16,359 nt of DNA. Origin: CBDDRG01 sp051306415. GTDB taxonomy: Bacteria > Pseudomonadota > Gammaproteobacteria > Pseudomonadales > Porticoccaceae. Made by a program: the position numbers and the translations under genes. The stretch is from positions 1-16,359 of the forward strand of contig JBPPNE010000020.1 of assembly GCA_051306415.1 (NCBI GenBank), read 5' to 3'. Shown piece by piece: positions 6,657 to 13,408 of this stretch (position 1 is the stretch's first letter; each line of letters starts with the position of its first letter). The notes below the pieces were generated by a model that searched no databases, was not told the origin of the DNA, and saw nothing but the letters and a program-made list of their open reading frames with translations.

Positions 6657-6894
6657 AGTCCAGACCAGCACAGCCCGGCCCAGGTCGTAATTTCGGTGCT
6701 GGGCCGGCAGCTGACTCACCTGAAACTCTACCAGCGGAGCCTAATGGCGATGCACACACTGGGCAGAACGTATCGACTGACGACCCGGTTGACGCTACCA
6801 AAGCGCTGGCGCAGCTACGCCACCAGCTTCCTGGTTTTCTTCGGCAAGGGGTTGGGCTGAGCATCTCGACGCCGCTCTCACATGTCGGGCTCCA
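6657..6894. other. Non-coding or decayed interval after the catalase remnant
   Basis: This stretch carries a strong stem-loop (6671-6713) directly after the catalase stop, and a short frame 6744-6860 (38 residues, MAMHTLGRTYRL... ending FFGKGLG) with GGAG only 4 nt from its ATG. The short frame resembles nothing I recognise; it may be a gene remnant or chance. No other gene is supported. Confidence 0.4.
6671..6713 (+). terminator. Stem-loop after the catalase remnant
   Basis: CCGGCCCAG (6675-6683) pairs perfectly with CTGGGCCGG (6699-6707) around a 15 nt loop, extended by CAGC (6671-6674) pairing with GCTG (6710-6713) across a 2 nt bulge. It starts 15 bp after the catalase stop, where a terminator would be expected, but lacks a T-run, so it may be a relic or a Rho-related or mRNA-end structure. 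Confidence 0.4.
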
Positions 6895-7149
6895 TCACCC
6901 CTGCTGCAGCAACCGCCGGATCTGGCCAGGCGTGAACGGCCAGCCCTTGTCGCGGCAATCAGGCGTTACCACGACGGGGATACGCAGGCCATAGCGGCGC
7001 GCCAACTCGGCGTTGCCGGTGATGCGGATTTCCCGCAGCTGCCAGCCGGTTTCCGCGATCAGCGGTTGTAGCAGCACCCGCGCCTGCTCGCACAGATGGC
7101 AGCCGACGCCGGTATACAGCGTCAGAATTGGCATATCAGGCTGTGGCAT
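6895..7149 (-). CDS. Glutaredoxin-like (DUF836) family protein
   Basis: An 84-residue thioredoxin-fold protein. MPILTLYTGVGCHLCEQA gives the first strand and a CxxC redox site (Cys17-His-Leu-Cys20). RIPVVV (56-61) carries the cis-proline that faces the active site, and the end is GQIRRLLQQ. This is the short glutaredoxin-family/YruB-DUF836 type, a cytoplasmic dithiol oxidoreductase of unknown partner. Two starts are possible, 7149 (MPQPDMPIL) and 7134 (MPIL); neither has a clear Shine-Dalgarno. It is the last gene of the aldolase-sirtuin-glutaredoxin series, 29 bp after the sirtuin stop. Confidence 0.83.
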   Translation of the reverse strand: MPQPDMPILTLYTGVGCHLCEQARVLLQPLIAETGWQLREIRITGNAELARRYGLRIPVVVTPDCRDKGWPFTPGQIRRLLQQG

Positions 7150-7178
7150 CGGATAGCGTTCAGAATAAATTGCGGCGC

Positions 7179-7985
7179 TCAGTTCACTGCCACCAAACCA
7201 CCCATTACCTCGCCGATTTCGTGATTGATCACGAGATCGGCGGTGCTGTCGAGGTCGGTTGGGTCGCGGTTGATGATGCCAAGGCGAGCGCCGTTGCGCT
7301 TGGCGAGCAGCGGAAAACCAGCGGCGGGATAGACGACGAGGGATGATCCAATCGCAAGAAACAGATCGCAAGCCAGGGTCGCGCGCTCGGCGGCGGCCAT
7401 GGCATCCTCCGGCATCGGTTGACCAAAGGAGATGGTCGCGGTCTTCACCAACCCGCCGCAGAGCAGGCACTGCGGCAGCGTGCCATCACGAAGGAACGCC
7501 GCGCGTATCGGCGCGAGGTCATAGCGCGCGCGGCAATCCAGGCAGTGGGCATAGGTAGTGTTGCCGTGCAGTTCGACCACTTTGTCGTCGGGCACGCCCG
7601 CGGCCTGATGGAGGCCATCGACGTTCTGGGTAACGACATGGCTAACGACGCCGCGGCGCACCAGATCGGCGATGGCGAGGTGACCACGATTGGGCTTGGC
7701 GTCCTTCATGCTGTCATCGAACTCGAATTTGAGCCGCCAGGAATCGCGGCGGGCGTCTTCCGACTCCAGGAAGTCCTTGAACATCACGGGCTTGTGGCGC
7801 GACCAAACCCCGCCCGGACTGCGGAAATCCGGAATACCCGATTCGGTGCTGATGCCGGCCCCAGTAAATACCACCGCCTGCCGGCACTCGGCGAGCAGGC
7901 GTGTCAGTTGATGGATTGATTCAGCAACGGCTTGCCTGTCGACGGACATGGGTTTTGCGCTCTTGCCTTGTGTTTGAACGCCCAT
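7179..7985 (-). CDS. Sir2-family NAD-dependent protein deacylase (sirtuin)
   Basis: A sirtuin of about 268 residues that removes acyl groups from lysines using NAD. Visible motifs in order: GAGISTESGIPDFRS (NAD binding), TQNVDGLH, ELHGN (catalytic His), a zinc ribbon CLDC ... CLLCGG with four cysteines, ISFGQPMP, AIGSSLVVYPA and INRDPTDLD. The length and the complete zinc site fit the bacterial class with a small domain. Start is uncertain: ATG 7985 (GGA 5 nt upstream) is given; a TTG at 8003 directly after the aldolase stop and ATG 7949 (MSVDRQAV, a more usual N-terminal length) are alternatives. It lies between the class II aldolase gene and the glutaredoxin gene on the same strand, likely co-transcribed. 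Confidence 0.92.
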   Translation of the reverse strand: MGVQTQGKSAKPMSVDRQAVAESIHQLTRLLAECRQAVVFTGAGISTESGIPDFRSPGGVWSRHKPVMFKDFLESEDARRDSWRLKFEFDDSMKDAKPNRGHLAIADLVRRGVVSHVVTQNVDGLHQAAGVPDDKVVELHGNTTYAHCLDCRARYDLAPIRAAFLRDGTLPQCLLCGGLVKTATISFGQPMPEDAMAAAERATLACDLFLAIGSSLVVYPAAGFPLLAKRNGARLGIINRDPTDLDSTADLVINHEIGEVMGGLVAVN

Positions 7986-8003
7986 CGGGGTCCGACGGGC
8001 CAA

Positions 8004-8777
8004 TCAATTGCGATACGACGGATCCTTGGCATCCAGCATGCGCGTCAGTGGCGGCCAGATCAGCTCTGCGCCCTCGCCGAAAGCCCGCTTCCCCTGCTCC
8101 TTAGTCAGCGCCTGCACCGCCGTCGACGGTGTCGTCAGCGGCTGTCCGCCGGCGAGCGCCGCCACTTGCATAGCGCAGGCCCGCTCAAGAAAATAGAGCC
8201 GGTAAAACGCGTCCGGGGCGCTGACGCCCGTCGCCAGCAGGCCGTGATTGCGCAGGATCATCGTCCATTCGCTGCCGAGATCGGCGACTAGACGCACCTT
8301 TTCATCGGGATTCAGCGCAATGCCCTCGTAGTCGTGATAGCTCACCGAACTGAGCGCAATCAGCGAGGTTTGTGACAGCGGCAACAGGCCGTCGCGGTGT
8401 GCCGACACCGCCATCCCGGCCGTGGTGTGAGTGTGAAATACGCACTGAACGTCGGACCGGTGCTCGTGGATCGCGCTGTGGATCACATAGCCGGCCTTGT
8501 TGAGCTTGTAGTTGGTCTCGCTGACCAGGTTGCCGGCAAGATCCACCTTGACCAGGCTGGAGGCGGTAATTTCGCCGAACATCATGCCGAAGGGATTCAG
8601 CAGGAAATGCTCCTCCGGACCGGGCACGCGCAGCGAAATGTGGGTGGCGATAAGATCGTCCCAGCCGTAGTGAGCGACCAGTCGATAGCAGGCGGCGAGA
8701 GTGACACGGGCCTCCCACTCTTCGGAGGAAACCCGTTGGCGGAGCGAGGTAACGGTGGTGCTGGCGGGCGTAGCCAT
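8004..8777 (-). CDS. Class II aldolase/adducin family protein
   Basis: A 257-residue protein of the fuculose-1-phosphate aldolase / ribulose-phosphate epimerase / adducin fold. The zinc site is intact: H115 and H117 in VFHTHTTAG and H178 in LRNHGLL. DLIATHIS, HFLLNPFGMMFGEI and SSLVKVDLAGN are family signatures of the subgroup often annotated just as class II aldolase/adducin, whose substrates are usually unknown. AAGGGGA lies 8 nt before the ATG at 8777. Its TGA (8006-8004) is immediately followed by the sirtuin frame, so it heads a tight operon. It is divergent from the EthD/VOC pair, 81 bp away. Confidence 0.93.
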   Translation of the reverse strand: MATPASTTVTSLRQRVSSEEWEARVTLAACYRLVAHYGWDDLIATHISLRVPGPEEHFLLNPFGMMFGEITASSLVKVDLAGNLVSETNYKLNKAGYVIHSAIHEHRSDVQCVFHTHTTAGMAVSAHRDGLLPLSQTSLIALSSVSYHDYEGIALNPDEKVRLVADLGSEWTMILRNHGLLATGVSAPDAFYRLYFLERACAMQVAALAGGQPLTTPSTAVQALTKEQGKRAFGEGAELIWPPLTRMLDAKDPSYRN

Positions 8778-8858
8778 TGTTATGTCCCCTTGTCAAGATT
8801 GGGTGTGTCTCCGCATGTTAGCATCACCTTTCGAACATTGGAAAACAGGATGACCGCG

Positions 8859-9233
8859 ATGATCAAGCTCGCGTTTTGTCTGCGCAGAAAGCCCGGCATG
8901 AGCCGGGAGGCATTCCAGGATTATTGGCTCAACCGTCACGCGCCGCTGGTTAAAAGCTTGCAGCCGGCCATCGGGTTCACCCGCTACGTGCAGTTTCACG
9001 CGGGCTTCGATACCTTGAGCGCCAAGGCCGCGACGTTTCGCAATTCGCCCGCCGCCTTCGACGGCATCGCCGAGCTGTGGTGGACGAGCGAAGACGCCAT
9101 GACACGCGCAGCATCGACCCCGCAAGCGCGCGCCGCCTTCGCCGCGCTCTACGAAGATGAACAGCACTTCATCGATCTCGCCCACTCGCCGATGTGGTAC
9201 GGCATTGAGCATGTGATCCACGATGACAGTTGA
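8859..9233 (+). CDS. EthD domain-containing protein
   Basis: A 124-residue ferredoxin-like alpha/beta protein. MIKLAFCLRRKPGMSREAFQDYWLNRHAPLV is a textbook EthD opening (quoted here in pieces: MIKLAFCLRRKPG, REAFQDYW, RHAPLV), followed by GFTRYVQFH, FDGIAELWW, the ALYEDEQHFID segment and a C-terminal hairpin HSPMWYGIEHVI. EthD-like proteins are dimeric and accompany degradation of ethers and other organics; their activity is often unknown. Two in-frame ATGs exist, 8850 and 8859. AGGA (8847-8850) is 8 nt from the latter and overlaps the former, so 8859 is chosen. The stop overlaps the next gene by 11 nt. Confidence 0.88.
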   Translation: MIKLAFCLRRKPGMSREAFQDYWLNRHAPLVKSLQPAIGFTRYVQFHAGFDTLSAKAATFRNSPAAFDGIAELWWTSEDAMTRAASTPQARAAFAALYEDEQHFIDLAHSPMWYGIEHVIHDDS

Positions 9234-9627
9234 AACAACGCCGGACGGCACAGCGCGCCATCCACCCGGTGGAATCCGGCTGATCAGCGCAGTCACGCTG
9301 ACCGCCAGCGACATGGCGGCCAGCGTTGCGTTCTATCAGACTCTCGGCATGACGATTCGCTATGGCGGCAGCACCGCCCTCTTCACCAGCCTCCACGCAG
9401 GCGCCTGTTACATCAATCTGATCGCGAAACCCGCGATGACGCCCGGGTTCTGGGGACGGATTATTTTTCATGTCGAGGATGTCGACGCCATCTACCAGCA
9501 ACTGCTGGCGCAAGGTTACGTCGGTGAGACCGCGCCGGCTGACGCCTCCTGGGGTGAGCGCTATTTCCACATTCGCGACCCGAGCGGGCACGAGTTGAGC
9601 ATCGCAAAATCCCTTGCGGCGGTTTGA
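9223..9627 (+). CDS. VOC (glyoxalase/bleomycin-resistance/dioxygenase) superfamily protein
   Basis: A 134-residue single-domain VOC protein: LISAVTLTASDMAASVAFYQTLGM begins the first beta-alpha-beta unit, HVEDVDAIYQQLLAQGY the second, and HIRDPSGHELSIAK carries the C-terminal metal-binding Glu in GHE. VOC proteins are metal-dependent and include lyases, isomerases and extradiol dioxygenases; substrate cannot be read from sequence. It starts inside the EthD gene (11 nt overlap), so the two are translationally coupled and probably act in one pathway. No strong ribosome site precedes it, as expected for coupling. It is followed by an AT-rich convergent gap. Confidence 0.88.
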   Translation: MTVETTPDGTARHPPGGIRLISAVTLTASDMAASVAFYQTLGMTIRYGGSTALFTSLHAGACYINLIAKPAMTPGFWGRIIFHVEDVDAIYQQLLAQGYVGETAPADASWGERYFHIRDPSGHELSIAKSLAAV

Positions 9628-9738
9628 CCTGCGCTGGGGGAGCGAACAGGGCGGCTTAAAATTCCCCATTAACATTAAATTATACGTATAACTAATTGAA
9701 ATAACTTGTTTTAAAATATGAATTCTGGGCGATATGCG
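9628..9738. other. AT-rich convergent intergenic gap
   Basis: Between the convergent VOC and LLM genes lies about 110 bp, of which 9657-9724 is strikingly A+T-rich (runs such as ATTAACATTAAATTATACG). No clear stem-loop with a T-run is visible. It could be a termination or nucleoid-protein binding region; nothing decisive is seen. Confidence 0.4.
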
Positions 9739-10599
9739 TTACCGCAACACTAGCCCCGCCAGTTCTTCAAGCTCGCTCAGGATGCCATCGAGGTCGAGGC
9801 GCTTGAGCCACAGAATCACCCGTCCCGCACCAACTCGAGCCAGCGCGCGGATATCCTCGGCGTTGCGAAATTGTCCATGCATGCCAAACACCGTGAAATC
9901 AAGGGTGCCGATATCCCGGCCGGCCTGGTCTGCGAGTTTGCGGATGTCCTGCACTCCAGCGGCGAATTCCTCGACGTTGCGAATCACCGGCATCCAGCCA
10001 TCGCCCCATTCCACCACGCGACGGAGTGCATGTGGGCTGCCTATATTGCCGAGGAGAATCGGCGGATAAGGTTTTGCCGCTGGTTTAGGAAAGCAGCGCA
10101 CAGGCGGAAAATCCACATAGCGGCCATGAAACTCGGAGATATCCTGCTGCCACAGGACTTTCATAGCGTCGATATACTCTTTCACTTGCGTCCAGCGATG
10201 ATCGAAATCGCCGCCAAGAATCTCGCATTCCTCTCGATTCCAACCGGCGCCAATACCAAACAAAAAACGACCGCCAGAATGATCGTCCAACGTCGCAATC
10301 TGCTTCGCAAGCAGAATTGGGTTGCGTTCCGGCACCAGGCAGATACCGGTGCCCAGTTTGAGCCGGCTGGTGACCGCTGCGGCGCGGCTCAACGCGATCA
10401 ACGGGTCGGGTATCTGCCACAGGGTGTCCGGCTCCCGTGCGCCGGCGCGCGAACCGGGATAGCGGGTCGTCGATTGCACCGGCAATATCGTGTGGTCCGG
10501 CAGCCAGTAGGACTCAAAGCCCAACTCCTCAGCGCGCCGGGCGACCACTGCCGGGTCGGCTTGGCTGTTCGCTAACACCTGGGTAATGCCGACTTGCAT
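9739..10599 (-). CDS. LLM-class flavin-dependent oxidoreductase (F420-type subfamily)
   Basis: A 286-residue TIM-barrel protein of the luciferase-like monooxygenase class. Marks: MQVGITQVL, RAEELGFESYWLPDHT, RLKLGTGICLVPERNP, ATLDDHSGGRFLFGIGAGW, PPILLGN, RRVVEWGDGWMP and GAGRVILWL. These match the subfamily named probable F420-dependent oxidoreductase (TIGR03619-like), but whether F420 or FMN is used cannot be told here. GGAGGA lies about 8 nt before ATG 10599, which selects that start over an in-frame codon at 10668. The gene is single, convergent with the EthD/VOC pair; a shared catabolic role is an inference from proximity. Confidence 0.9.
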   Translation of the reverse strand: MQVGITQVLANSQADPAVVARRAEELGFESYWLPDHTILPVQSTTRYPGSRAGAREPDTLWQIPDPLIALSRAAAVTSRLKLGTGICLVPERNPILLAKQIATLDDHSGGRFLFGIGAGWNREECEILGGDFDHRWTQVKEYIDAMKVLWQQDISEFHGRYVDFPPVRCFPKPAAKPYPPILLGNIGSPHALRRVVEWGDGWMPVIRNVEEFAAGVQDIRKLADQAGRDIGTLDFTVFGMHGQFRNAEDIRALARVGAGRVILWLKRLDLDGILSELEELAGLVLR

Positions 10600-10807
10600 G
10601 AGCGTATCCTCCGTATCAGTTGGAGCGTGCTGTTCGCCCGCTTTTCCCGCCGCCAACCTCGCGGGCAAGCTCGACGGTTCTCAACAAACCCCGCTATTTT
10701 TTGACTCATTTGTTTAGCTTACCTGTCCGGGTATTGCGCGATTGACGCGGCGGACACCGGATCGAGTGTAGAACAGCATTCGGGAACAGGGAAAGTTGTA
10801 ACTGGCC

Positions 10808-13012
10808 TTAGCTGGCGGTTGCCGTTTTGTGGGTAATGATCCAGCAGCGGTGTATACGGGGGTCTCGCGCGAAATCCGGGTCGAGCGTCCGGGCGCTGAT
10901 GTCCTTCACTGCGTAGCGCTCAGCGACCACGGGGTCCATGTCGAAACGGCGAAAGTTGGTGGAAAAAATAAGACTGCCGCCGTCCGCAAGAAGACTCATG
11001 GCCTGGGTAATCAAGACCGGGTGATCGCGCTGCACATCGAGCAGAGCGATCATCTTTTTTGAGTTGGAGAAAGTGGGTGGATCGAGCAGGATGACATCGT
11101 AGCGGGCCTCGCCAGCGGCACTCGCGAGCCACTCCAGGCAGTCGGCCCGCAACAGCAGATGAGCGCTCGGATCGAGGCCATTGAGACGAATATTGCGCTC
11201 TGCCCACGCCAGGTAGACATTCGACATATCCACGCTCAGGCTCTCGACGGCCCCTCCAAGGATGGCCTGAACCGTCGCCGTGGCGGTATAGCAAAACAAA
11301 TTGAGGAAGCGCTTACCGCTCACCAGACCCGCAATCAATCGGCGCACGGGCCGATGATCGAGAAACAGACCCGTGTCGAGATAATCGGCGAGATTGACCT
11401 CGAATCTGGCCCCGCCTTCGGCAACCTCAAAAATGCCTCGGCCGCCACCATCCATGCGCTGGTATTGGGATTCACGACGCTGGCGACGGCGCTCCTTGCA
11501 ATACAACTCTTCTTTGGCGGGCGTCAGAACGGCATTGACCGCCGCGCGCACATCGACCATGCGGCGAATCGCGGTGGTGGTGTCAATGGAGTCCGGTGGC
11601 GTATATTCCTGCACATGCACAGCATCACCATAGTAATCGATGGCGACGGCATACTCCGGTAGGTCAGCGTCATAGAGTCGGTAGCACTGGACACCGTCGC
11701 GCTTCAACCAAGCGGCCAACTTGCGCTGGTTTTTGCGCAGCCGATTCGCCAGCATTTCGGCACCAGGACTGAGGGCCTGGACCTTCCGCTCACGCTGCTG
11801 AGCCACCGCCTCGGCCTGGGTGCGGATATCAAATAGCAGCAATTGCGCGGGGATAGCCCCATTGAACAATTGATAGCGGCGGTGACTGCGCAGACCCAGT
11901 TCGAAGCCGAGCGCCTCGTTGCCGGTGAACACCGCCACGTGCCAACCGGGAAATTCCCGCTTTAGGGTGTCGCCCAGCACCTGATACAGACCGCGCAAAT
12001 CTTCTACCTCACCCAGCCGCTCGCCGTAAGGTGGGTTGGTGATAACCAGCCCCGTTACTGTGGGAGAAGCCCCGGAGAATTCAGTGCCGCCGGTCGCGAG
12101 GACAAGCGGATTGCGGCAATCGGCGACCGACTGACATTCCAGATGGATAAACGCTTCAAGTCCGGCCTGGTCGATATTGTCGGCGGCCGCCTGGATCGCT
12201 CGTTCATCCGCATCAGCGCCGAACAGCGGTGGCAAGCCGCGAGCGAGACCGGCGACTTTGCGCGCCTCCGCCTCCGCCACCAGCGCCGCCCACAAAGCCG
12301 GCTGATGCTGGCGCCAGGCGGTGAAACCAAAGCGCTGGCGCGACAATCCTGGCGCGATATCCACCGCGATCATCGCCGCCTCGATCAGTAACGTGCCGCC
12401 GCCACAGAGCGGATCCACCAGCGCCCCACCGGCAGCGGCAATCGCCGGCCAGCCGGCCCTCAGCAAAAGGGCAACAGCGAGGTTCTCCTTGAGTGGAGCG
12501 GCAACCAAGTGGGTGCGATAACCGCGGCGATGCAGGCTCTCCCCGGCAAGATCGAGACTAAGCGTGAGCTGCCCCTTGGCCAAATGGGCATTGATACGGA
12601 TATCCGGCGCTTGGATATCAACACTCGGACGCCCCCCGGTGCGAGCACGAAAGACATCGACAATGCCATCCTTGACCCGCTGCGCGCCAAATCGAGTGTT
12701 GTTGATCCCAGCGCCAACACCATGAAAATCCACCGCAATACTGGCGTCGACGCCGAAGTGTTGAGCCCAATCTACCCCCGCCACGCCCGCGTAGAGGTCA
12801 TCGGCGCTGTTGACTGGGAAACGGATCAGCGGCAACAGCACCCTATTGGCCAAGCGCGACCACAGGCAAATCCGATAAGCCAAGGCAAGATCGCCGCCAC
12901 ACTCTACGCCCGCGACCCGAGATTTCACCGAGCCCGCGCCAAGATCGCCAAGCTCTTTAACAAGAAGCTCTTCTAATCCTTTGGGACAGCTAATAAAAAG
13001 TGCTTTAACCAA
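10808..13012 (-). CDS. rlmL: Bifunctional 23S rRNA (guanine-N2)-/(guanine-N7)-methyltransferase RlmKL
   Basis: A 734-residue fusion enzyme that makes m2G2445 (RlmL part) and m7G2069 (RlmK part) in 23S rRNA, unwinding helix 74 in between. The THUMP-containing region spans about 1-160, then the RlmL methyltransferase with NPPYGERLGE (N326-P327-P328-Y329), a linker, and the C-terminal RlmK domain with FLDHRPVR, FLNLFCYTATATVQA (AdoMet loop) and LLDPPTFSNSK (D644-P-P-T-F). Length matches E. coli RlmL (about 700). The start is TTG at 13012: VKALFISCPKGLEELL follows directly, there is no nearby ATG, and GAGGT lies 7 nt upstream. It is divergent from rmf, a neighbour in pseudomonads too. Confidence 0.95.
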   Translation of the reverse strand: MVKALFISCPKGLEELLVKELGDLGAGSVKSRVAGVECGGDLALAYRICLWSRLANRVLLPLIRFPVNSADDLYAGVAGVDWAQHFGVDASIAVDFHGVGAGINNTRFGAQRVKDGIVDVFRARTGGRPSVDIQAPDIRINAHLAKGQLTLSLDLAGESLHRRGYRTHLVAAPLKENLAVALLLRAGWPAIAAAGGALVDPLCGGGTLLIEAAMIAVDIAPGLSRQRFGFTAWRQHQPALWAALVAEAEARKVAGLARGLPPLFGADADERAIQAAADNIDQAGLEAFIHLECQSVADCRNPLVLATGGTEFSGASPTVTGLVITNPPYGERLGEVEDLRGLYQVLGDTLKREFPGWHVAVFTGNEALGFELGLRSHRRYQLFNGAIPAQLLLFDIRTQAEAVAQQRERKVQALSPGAEMLANRLRKNQRKLAAWLKRDGVQCYRLYDADLPEYAVAIDYYGDAVHVQEYTPPDSIDTTTAIRRMVDVRAAVNAVLTPAKEELYCKERRRQRRESQYQRMDGGGRGIFEVAEGGARFEVNLADYLDTGLFLDHRPVRRLIAGLVSGKRFLNLFCYTATATVQAILGGAVESLSVDMSNVYLAWAERNIRLNGLDPSAHLLLRADCLEWLASAAGEARYDVILLDPPTFSNSKKMIALLDVQRDHPVLITQAMSLLADGGSLIFSTNFRRFDMDPVVAERYAVKDISARTLDPDFARDPRIHRCWIITHKTATAS

Positions 13013-13192
13013 TGGGCTGACCTCAATGGAAAACCGATTGCTGATTACCGAGAGAAATTAAATCCCCGAGTGATAGACAAACAAAATCTTCGACAGGCTG
13101 TTACCGATTTGTTGAACTGGGCCAGCGCCACCAAACAGTCATCATTCTTTCAGCCACTTGGCTGGCCTTTTCGAGCAGGAGTGTCACCGCGT

Positions 13193-13399
13193 ATGAAAAG
13201 ACAGAAGAGAGACAGTGTCCATCGCGCCTTCGTCAAAGGCTATCAACTCGGTTTCAATGGTCGCGCCAGCGACCACTGCCCCCACCAGGACGGCACCGTC
13301 GTCCAGCGAGAATGGTTCAGGGGTTGGCAGGAAGGCAGGGAAGACCAATGGCAAGGATACAAGGCATCGACCAGTCAGCATAAGGTGGTTTCACTTTAA
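13193..13399 (+). CDS. rmf: Ribosome modulation factor
   Basis: A 68-residue basic protein, MKRQKRDSVHRAFVKGYQ then GRASDHCPHQ and WFRGWQEGRE, matching Rmf: MKRQKRD start, RGYQxG-x2-GR and CP, and the W-x-x-GW-x-x-G/A helix. Rmf binds the 30S subunit near the anti-Shine-Dalgarno and pairs ribosomes into inactive 100S dimers in stationary phase; it is usually induced by (p)ppGpp and slow growth. The C-terminal tail is a little longer than in E. coli (55 residues). The open frame extends back to a GTG at 13070, but family alignment and AGGAG 10 nt upstream fix the ATG at 13193. It lies between rlmL (divergent) and pyrD (convergent, 9 bp between stops). Confidence 0.95.
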   Translation: MKRQKRDSVHRAFVKGYQLGFNGRASDHCPHQDGTVVQREWFRGWQEGREDQWQGYKASTSQHKVVSL

Positions 13400-13408
13400 C
13401 TCCCACTT

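Noticed and set aside
6744..6860. 38-codon open frame after the catalase remnant
   Set aside because: The ribosome site is too close to the start, the protein is not recognisable, and the neighbourhood is decayed; it is mentioned only as part of the non-coding interval.
6427..6864. Minus-strand 145-codon frame over the catalase remnant
   Set aside because: Arg/Ser/Pro-rich antisense shadow of GC-rich coding sequence; the plus strand carries the clear catalase C-terminus.
8397..8858. Upstream extension of the EthD frame
   Set aside because: It runs antisense through the class II aldolase gene; the AGGA site and the EthD opening MIKLAFCLRRKPG place the start at 8859.
13070..13192. 41-codon in-frame extension upstream of rmf from a GTG
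   Set aside because: Rmf proteins start with MKRQKRD, and AGGAG precedes the ATG at 13193; the extension is not similar to anything and is probably the leader.
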